From: Allacma fusca | Taxonomy: Eukaryota > Arthropoda > Collembola > Symphypleona > Sminthuridae | Length of the DNA stretch: 64,000 bases | NCBI GenBank assembly: GCA_947179485.1 | Contig: OX359246.1 | Coordinates: forward strand, 8,246,001-8,310,000 | Direction of reading: 5' to 3' | In this document: in pieces, positions 56,518-64,000 of the stretch | Position numbering within the stretch: the first letter of the stretch is position 1 | Layout of the letters: each line of letters starts with the position of its first letter | Translations under genes and position numbers: made by a program | Notes under the pieces: generated by a model | What the model was told of the DNA's origin: nothing | Seen by the model: the letters and a program-made list of their open reading frames with translations, nothing else | Databases searched by the model: none

Positions 56518-57524
56518 CAAAACTATACTTTCTTGTATTGATGACTAAGTTTCCACGACACTTATCCATGGATTGACACTCTTTAGAATGTATTATAATT
56601 AATTATATGTTGCATCTGTAAAATCATTTGAGTAAATTTTCATGATAATTAAAGCAATGGCTCACATTATGTGTCTAATGACTTTTAGTGCATAGTATTT
56701 AAAATTTTGATTCACTTAAGAGGCATCATCACAAAAAATATTTACCTTATACTCTTTGCCTCCAATGAAAATTATTTATATTGGGAGGTCTGGCATGATA
56801 GCCTTATCAATAACTCTGAGCAATACATTAAGGTTTTGGAATCAGCAAGAATTGACGGACGTTTCTGGGGAATTGAGCGTCACCCATAAATAAAAGCTGT
56901 AGGAGCATATCTTACGTTACAGCAATGAAATTGGCTTGACTCTGTCTTATGGGAACGTCATGCTTAAATATATATGTGGTTGATTTCCAGGGAAGGGAAA
57001 TTCTTTGCCGCAAGAACCCTCATATTAGAGATATTATATAATACAATGAATCCCTTCAGAGAAATAGTTGGCACTGTGGTTAATGAGATTATGTCAAAAA
57101 TATTTCTAACCCTACAGACGAAAGCGTAACTATTACAGAGCCTCAATACTCATTTCTATTAAGCGTCTTATCTAAAAAAAATTGCTTATGCAGTATATTC
57201 TTCCTAGCTCATTGCTTATCAAATTTACAGGAAATTCCTTCGGACAAAATTCGGAGAACGAATCCCAGCGGAAACTAACTGATGTGGTTTTGAACTTGTA
57301 ATCGTCGTGAAGTGCCAATTGTGATAACTTCTTGACAACCTTAATCATTTCCAACCTCGAAATACACAAACTTGCTTGATTTTTCTGAAGGTTGTCAGAA
57401 TTAGTTGAAAGACAAATCAACTAATGACACCACTTCGAAAAAAATTATTATTTCCTAAGCATTAGCAGAGTGCAAGCATTCTGGAGGAATTACTCATGAA
57501 ACAAAACCGTCAGGCCCTGCAAAG
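56518..57524. other. Intergenic between array gene 12 and the TEP gene
   Basis: No gene is seen. AATAAA occurs near 56888 (CCATAAATAAAAGC) but is far from the gene-12 stop. I see no TATA box close to the TEP start. Confidence 0.5.
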
Positions 57525-60500
57525 ATGGGGACCCGAGTAATTATTGCGAATTTTTTAATATTTTTGCAAATGACATTCTTAAATTTTGCCTCAGCCGAAG
57601 AAACGGTCTACACAACATTGTCGCCACCTCAAGTGTACTCAAACTCTGAGTACAAGCTCCATGTTTTTTTGCAACCCAGTTCGAGTGACACTTCCAAAAT
57701 TACTTTCGAAGCGGAATTGGAATGTGGAAGTGATATTTTCTCCAGTGGGACAATTACTTTATTGAAGACGAAAAGGGGAAGAACCGGAGAAATTGTTATT
57801 CCAACAGAGACCATTCAGGGCTCAAGCTGCAATTTAACGGTTCGTCAGGGAGAAAATGGGGTGAATGCATCGGACCAGTACATCACAGTCAACGTTGGGA
57901 AAAATGATTTTATTTTCCTCCAAACAGACAAGCCCATTTACAAACCAAAGGAATTTGTGCTGTTCCGGGTATTACTCATGGATAGACATTCCATGCCAAA
58001 ACCCAGCAGGATCGATGTCCGTGTTTTTGATTCCCGGAAAAATCTAGTCAAACTTTGGTTAAATGTGGATCCGGACGAAGTCGGACTTTTTGAGGGAAAT
58101 TTTGAGCTGTCGTATCAGCCGAATATGGGAGAGTGGACGATTGAGGTTAAAACAATGGAAAATTACAAGGGAAAGCCCACGATGAAAAAATTGGGCTTCA
58201 AAGTTGATGAATATGTTCTCCCCACGTTCGATGTGGATGTAGAACTCCCGAAGTTTCGAATTATTTCAGCGATGCAAACAATCCCCGTACAAATTCAAGC
58301 GAAGTACCTTTATGGGGAAGGTGTCAAAGGTACCTGCACAATTGTGGTAACGTTATCTTCCTGGTTTTGTGGTACCGAGACCCGTCAACAGCTCGAGACG
58401 CTCACGGACGTTAAAATTGCTGGCACTGCATCCTTGGACCTGAACTTAACAACACACATCGGAAACGACACTAGTAATAAAGCCCACTTGGAATTTCACG
58501 TAACGGTTAAGGAAAATGGAACTGGACGGACTGCTATTGATGAAAAGGTCGTGATATTGTACAAGAATGCTTTGAAAATCAGACCCGATGTGAAGGTCAC
58601 CTACAGCCGTCCCGGGCTCACTTTCCCCATCGATTTCAAAATCCTGGACAATTATGAACAAATTGTTAAAATAAACGGTGAGAATGCTAGCATCGAGCAT
58701 AATTTAAATGGCGATGTGGAGTATTCCCAGGAACCCTTCCGGGATGGCATCGTTCATCTTAACTTAACTTACAACAACTTCGAGAGTTCATTAAACATCA
58801 AGGTGAAATACAAAGATATTTCGTATGATTATTACGTCCCGGAGAGGCTGGAAAGTGAATTCCAAAATTACTTGATCATTCAAGCACCAACTTCAGAATT
58901 GAGCCCAGGATCCGTATTCAACATTGTCGGAGAAACCACAAGTCACATCGATTCATTAAACGTGGCAATGGTCAGTGATGGCGAAGTGATTCTTGCAAAT
59001 ACCACGACTTTCCCTGAAAGTATCACAAAATTCCACATCGATGTAACAATCCCTTCTAGTACCAAATCCAATGCAAAAATCTTTGTATTTACGTACATTG
59101 ACGATGAATATGTCGGAGATTTCGCAGAATTGAAAATTGTTCAAAACAATACTCAGCAGGATTCTAATCTTCAAATTTCCGTATCACAACAAATTGTTTC
59201 TCCAGGAGAGGAAGTTCGAATCAACATCACGTCCAGGGAGAATTCGTTTGTGGCACTTCGAGGAGTGGATGAAGCCATATCTTTGCTAACGAGCGCAGCC
59301 GATCTAACTTTAGAAGACTTAACCGATGAATTTGAGTCCGAGAAAAAAAGGACGCAAGGGGGTGCGGAAGGTTTCTTTGAATTAAATAACAGTGAGATGT
59401 TGATTCTGACAAATTCGAAGCAAAAATCTGAAGGCTACGTGCAAGAATCGGATTATGAGCCCGATGAACAAATATGCTCGGTTAGTATGAGCGCTTCATC
59501 TATTGAAGGGACATTTACCAGAGTAACATCGGAAAAATTCCGTCCTCGAAGTTACTTCCCCGAAACTTGGTTATGGAGTATCGTAAGTGTTGGACCTAAT
59601 ATATCTAGAAACGATCTCAGAATCAAAGTCCCAGATACTCTCACATCTTGGGTTATTTCAGGGTACAGTCTAAAACTCAAATCCCACATCGAATTTTTAC
59701 CGGCCCCTTTGAAGCTCACGGTCTTTAAAGATTTTTTTCTAACTTTGGAACTCCCATATTCAGTAGTACAAAGCGAGACTCTCCAGCTCAACATACTCAT
59801 TCACAATTACATCCTCGGAAATGTGAGCCTCAGCCGGAAAGTTTATCTCAGAATGCATAACCCAAATAAAGAATTTGAAGTCGAAGGGTCTAATCCACCT
59901 GCGAAAATTGTATATAAGACTATAAACTGCGAACCCAATTCTGTGACGCCCGTACAAGTCGAACTTACTCCGCTCAAACATGGGGATTTGAAATTACTCT
60001 TCGACGCCACATCGAACAATTTTACGGACGCTCTTTCCCAAATACTCCGTGTGATCCCAAGAGGACAAAAAAAAATTCAGACAAAATCGGCGGTGATAAC
60101 TGTCCCGAAATCGCCCCACCATACAGAGTGGTTTAGAGTTCAACTTTCGAACATAGTCCATGCTTCGGATACCGTTAAGATATCATTCTCTGCAGATATC
60201 ATGAGCTCCTCTACTGAAAACATGGAATCCTTAATTGAGCTCCCGGCCGGCTGTGGGGAACAGAACATGTTAACATTTGGGACGGACATCGTTACATTGA
60301 ATTACTTAAAAGCTACTAAAAGACTCACATCGGAAATCCAGAAAAAAGGCGTTCGATACTTGGAACTCGGTCACCAGCGACAGTTGACGTTTCGAAATCC
60401 AGATGGCTCATTCTCGGCCTTTACCCAATCCGATACCACCGGCTCCACCTGGCTCACAGCATATGTCATCAGGTACTTCCTCCTGGCAAAGCCTTACATC

Positions 60501-62706
60501 ACCATCGATGATCAAGTCATATCGCAAGGGCTGGGATTTCTCAAGAGTCAACAAATGCCAGATGGTCGATTCCAGGAGCAAGGACGGGTGATTGACCCTG
60601 GAATGGTAGGAGAGGGGACATCGGAAGGGGTCGCCTTAACAGCATTTTGTCTCCTAACATTTCTGGAGGCGAGACGAGGAAATTTTAGCCAAGAGAAAGA
60701 AGTCATTGATAAAGGCCGCGGGTTCAACGTCAAAATGCTTAATAGCCTTAATCCTACCCAGGATGTCTACGCTTTCGCCCTGGCAACCTACGTGGAGCTG
60801 GAATGGGACCAGGAGATGCCAACACTTAGATCCTTCTGTACGCATTACTATCACAGTTATTGTTCCAATAAGGAATATTTCCGCAGATTAAAAACGATTG
60901 CCAGTTATGACGACACATCCAAAGACTTGATGTATTGGAGACATGACATAAGTCAAAGGCAGAGCAACTCCGAGCGAATCAAGCCCATGGATATAGAAAC
61001 CACAGGTTACGCCCTCCTAGTGCATTTACGCATGTCAACATCCCCTCGTGATTCCTTCCCAATTGTAAAATGGCTTCTTCTGCGTCAAAATCCAAATGGA
61101 GGCTTCCTATCCACCCAGGACACCATCGTGGCTCTCACGGCTATGGCAAAGTACGCCGAGCTGACACAAGTGGGCAGTACAGACCTGAACGTGAGTGTTG
61201 ACATGTATAATTATACGTATGTACATATGTATGTATAGGACCCTCAATCTCTAAGATTTCCTATGAAGAATTTCTACGTTACAGCTGCCAATATAGTATT
61301 TTTAAAGCGAAGCGCTTTTGTAAAATTGCTCGTTTTTGATTTTGTCCTTCTAAAGGCTCCCGCACGGGACAAGATACAACCGCCGGACCAGCGGCAAACG
61401 ACCTGTTGGGTCCTGGACTTGGGAATAACGCCTTTACTTTTTCAATTTTGAAAATTTCATGAAATTTCATAAAATTTCGAAAATTCCCCGAATTCACTTA
61501 AAAATCTAATTTAGCCGTACAAACGAATTCGTTGATCACTAAAGTCGTGGAAAATACCTTTCCAGCCCAAATTTCATGAAATTTCGAAAATATTCAGAAT
61601 TTACGTAAAAATCTGATTTAACCGCTCGAACGAAGTCCTTGATCAATAAAATCGTCGAAAATACCTTCCCCGCCACAATATTCAAAATTTTTCGAAATTT
61701 CGAAAAAACTTCGAATTTACGTGAAAACCTGGTTTAACCCCAGGAACTAGATTTTAACTCGTTGATCACTAAGGTCGTAAAAAATACCTTCCCTGACTTG
61801 AAATCCGACTTCGCTTTTGTTGCAATCGATGAATCGATTGTAGTTTTGGATTTTTACAATTATTAATATTGGTATTTCCACAATGCTGTAGTATCCGACA
61901 TTTCAAATCAGAGATTGTTATATTTTTTTATGCAAATTTTTAATTGTATGTATCAAACTGTAAGTACACCCAAAATTGCATACATAATTTTCAAATTTTT
62001 AAAGTATCGGGAAACTATTTATATTTGCAGGGACGAGCATCTTGGTGGCTACCGAATTCAGGCTGGAGTGAGAATATTTTCCAAATCAATGAAACTAACG
62101 CCAACTACCTAAATGAGTACTTGGTAACCGGAGGCACTCGTGATGTTGCGCTGGATGTTGACGGAACTGGAACTCTGTATGCCAAAGCCGTTTGGACATA
62201 TTATGTTGAGCCAGATCTCCAGGAAAATGACTTTTTTCTTAACATTACCAAGGTTTGAAATACTGTATCAAATAATTTTGTTGAATTTTACCAGACATTT
62301 TCTGAGGTTGTTTTGTTTTTGTTTTTTTTTAAAGCGAGAAACAGGTTCCTGGTACTTCTTCCTCAATGTGTGTGCGAGACTGAGACGGGGGCGAGACACA
62401 AATATGGTGATTATACAAGCTCGTGTACCCTCCGGCTATGTGATTGACACTTATCGTCTGTTTGCATCTTTGGTTAAAGTGAAGTATTTCAGGTTGTACG
62501 AACTCTACTGGAAGGGCACGGAGATTAATATCTACTTTGACTACATTCCCACCCATCCGGATACCTGTGTTAGCATTGGGGTCTGGAAGCTTTATAATGT
62601 TCGTAATCCTGCTCGCCCTTATGTCAGAATCTACGACTACTACGATCCCCACAAAATGTCTTTAGCGTACTACGATCCTCCAGAAGTTCGCTCCTGGTAC
62701 GGATGA
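57525..62706 (+). CDS. Thioester-containing protein (complement C3/alpha-2-macroglobulin family)
   Basis: Three exons: 57525-61190, 62031-62252, 62335-62706, about 1419 residues, normal for TEPs. The signal peptide is 1-24 (ending LNFASA). MG domains follow; MG2 starts near 127 with FLQTDKPIYKPKEF and is followed by DEYVLPTFDVDVELP. ALRGVDEAISLL is near 577-588, then a variable acidic bait-like region to about 672 and SYFPETWLW. The thioester motif is PAGCGEQNML (Cys910, Gln913). The thioester domain continues to exon 1's end, a CUB-like part includes INETNAN and GTRDVALDVDGTG, and exon 3 is the receptor-binding MG8. The catalytic His position is Asp1024 (VIDPGM), as in C4A rather than C3. 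There is no C-terminal membrane anchor. Family role: covalent tagging of microbes or protease trapping in haemolymph. Both junctions are phase 0; the intron-2 donor is AAG|GTTTGA. Confidence 0.95.
61448..61798. repeat. About 115-bp tandem repeat, three units, in TEP intron 1
   Basis: Three diverged units each contain ATTTCGAAAA, GAATTTACGTGAAAA-like, TGATCACTAA and AAAATACCTT segments (about 61448-61560, 61570-61670 and 61680-61795). They lie in the 840-bp intron that splits the thioester and CUB parts. Confidence 0.7.
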
Positions 62707-63468
62707 CTAATGATCATTGGTCTTTGATTTTTAATTTCGAAAACGTCAAAAATATATTAATTGGCAGATATTTAATTCATCACTATAGAGGGTTAATTTT
62801 TGAATTTTGCGCATTGGACAGCTGACCCTATTTAACACTTACCCAGTCGGCAAAATTACATGGCGCAATATTAAAGCAATGTCCGGTGTACAATGCAAAA
62901 CTAATGTTCGCCGTGGGACAAATCGCGGCATTGTAGTTGAGTCGCACGGCGATAATGTTAGTGTTTTCTGGTACATTTACACAACCACGCTTTTACATCG
63001 CCCGGCAATACAATTGTTAATTTTTGCACGCTTGCACAACCACGCTGTGACGTCGCCCTTAATAGTAAAAACATGACGGTACAATGTTACAGAAACATCA
63101 GATTTTGGATTATTCCGTAAATATGGGCGCCTCAAACCATTAAAATGATGATGCCACAATTGCATAAAATGACAAATACTTTTTTAACAAAATATTGTTT
63201 TGATAATGTAACTTTATTTTTCGAAACATTTTGTATACACTTCATTACAAACCATGGGTATTACAACAAAATCACCTTCAGTACCCACAATGGAAGCTGT
63301 ACGCATTTTCTTACAATATCTTTTGAAGTAATTTTAATTAAGCCTGTATCACTATTGTTATAATTTTTAACTATATATTGACAAAAGGTCACTTTTCAAA
63401 GGCGAAAATTTTACCACTTTTCATTAAGAATATATTGTTACCTAATTTATCTGATATTTCAACGCTTC
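62707..63468. other. Intergenic downstream of the TEP gene
   Basis: Contains two short direct repeats (ACAACCACGCTTTTACATCGCCC at about 62981-63003 and a variant at 63037-63059). No gene is seen. Confidence 0.5.
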
Positions 63469-64000
63469 TTAAATACTAACTGGAGTTGAATACACCGCTA
63501 ATTCTGAAATTCTGCGAATAGCCTGAGGCAAGTAACTATGTTTTCCTCGCAACATACGTTTCAGATGCTGCATAGAATTTTCAAAGCTAAAAGCACTTAC
63601 GGAATCTAGGCTGCCAAATATCATACGTTATCAGGTAAATGAATAAGACTATGTATATTGTAAACAAGAAGATCTTCGGAGTACAATCTGGGTACAAGGT
63701 TAACAAAGTTAGTATATAAACTCCGAGCAACATTATTCCATTCCAATGAATCGGCTTTGTTACTTAACAATATATAGGTCGCAACAGATAACATTAAAAA
63801 ATGATCATATTTTTGGGCAGGCAAAATGTTGAATAAAACTACACAACCATAATAAAGCAAAAATGCTCTAAGTTCCGTGGCTTTCCACCTGTCTATTTCC
63901 TGTAGCGACTTAGGGCGCCTATGAAACTCTTTAGGGACGTGTCGTTTGATTTCTCGCATTCTTGCATCAATATTTAGAATCAACCCGCGACCTAAACCAC
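63469..64000 (-). pseudogene. Transposase-domain gene fragment (CACTA/DUF4218-like), runs off window
   Basis: The minus-strand frame is open from the right edge: PKEFHRRPKSLQEIDRWKAT, then ELRAFLLYYGCVVLFNILPA and NIHSLIHLPDNV. It then meets TGA and a one-base shift. Homology resumes as FGSLDSVSAFSFENSMQHLK and ends at TAA (63471-63469). WKATE.R.FLLY, N.HSL.HL and LDSVSAF.FEN are signatures of a transposase-associated domain that I know from CACTA-like DNA transposons of invertebrates. The N-terminal catalytic part would lie beyond 64000. The break makes it a decayed transposon gene. Confidence 0.7.

Noticed and set aside
62329..62652. Minus-strand frame over TEP exon 3
   Set aside because: Shadow of the MG8 coding exon.

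Overview
The window is animal nuclear DNA, most likely from an arthropod. It is AT-rich, with short GT-AG introns, TATA boxes 20-30 bp ahead of arthropod-type initiators, AATAAA signals, tRNA genes and many short DNA transposons. One complement-like thioester protein (TEP) gene is present. I lean towards a hexapod but cannot name the species.

The main content is a tandem array of at least twelve paralogous genes plus relics, from the left edge to about 56.5 kb. Each intact copy has eight coding exons and encodes a secreted, cysteine-rich, probably helical and N-glycosylated protein of about 350-365 residues. Intron phases are the same throughout: all phase 0 except intron 6, which is phase 1. 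I do not recognise the family. Copies 1-8 (2.0-41.4 kb, + strand) are close relatives. Copies 9 and 10 (44.5-50.6 kb) form a second pair, copy 11 (51.3-52.9 kb) is inverted and has lost cysteines, and copy 12 (54.4-56.5 kb) is diverged. Several copies are damaged: 4 (nonsense codon plus frameshift), 6 (promoter and exons 5-7 deleted), 10 (nonsense codon), with an exon-6 relic at 20.5 kb and a partial copy at the left edge. Copy 3 has lost a splice acceptor but has an in-frame substitute.

The array grew by segmental duplication. Genes 1+2 match genes 3+4. Genes 5 and 6 share upstream sequence. Genes 7 and 8 each carry an identical tRNA-Ile gene downstream. These duplicates provide natural empty sites that date and delimit transposons: hAT-like elements at 5.3 and 6.8 kb, a Tigger-like MITE at 7.8 kb, a foldback element at 17.2 kb and a 3.3-kb TIR element with a decayed DUF4806-type gene at 30.2-33.5 kb. 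A further hAT-like element with target duplication lies at 11.8 kb.

Two non-array genes stand out. On the minus strand at 37.3-38.1 kb, between array genes 7 and 8, is a preproprotein with two furin-type sites, a glycine-rich middle and a C-terminal cysteine module like a chitin-binding domain. At 57.5-62.7 kb, directly after the array, is a complete TEP gene of about 1419 residues with an intact GCGEQN thioester and Asp instead of the catalytic His. A fast-diversifying secreted family next to a TEP suggests an immune or haemolymph-protein cluster. That functional reading is inference.

The right edge (63.5-64.0 kb) holds a broken transposase-domain gene on the minus strand.
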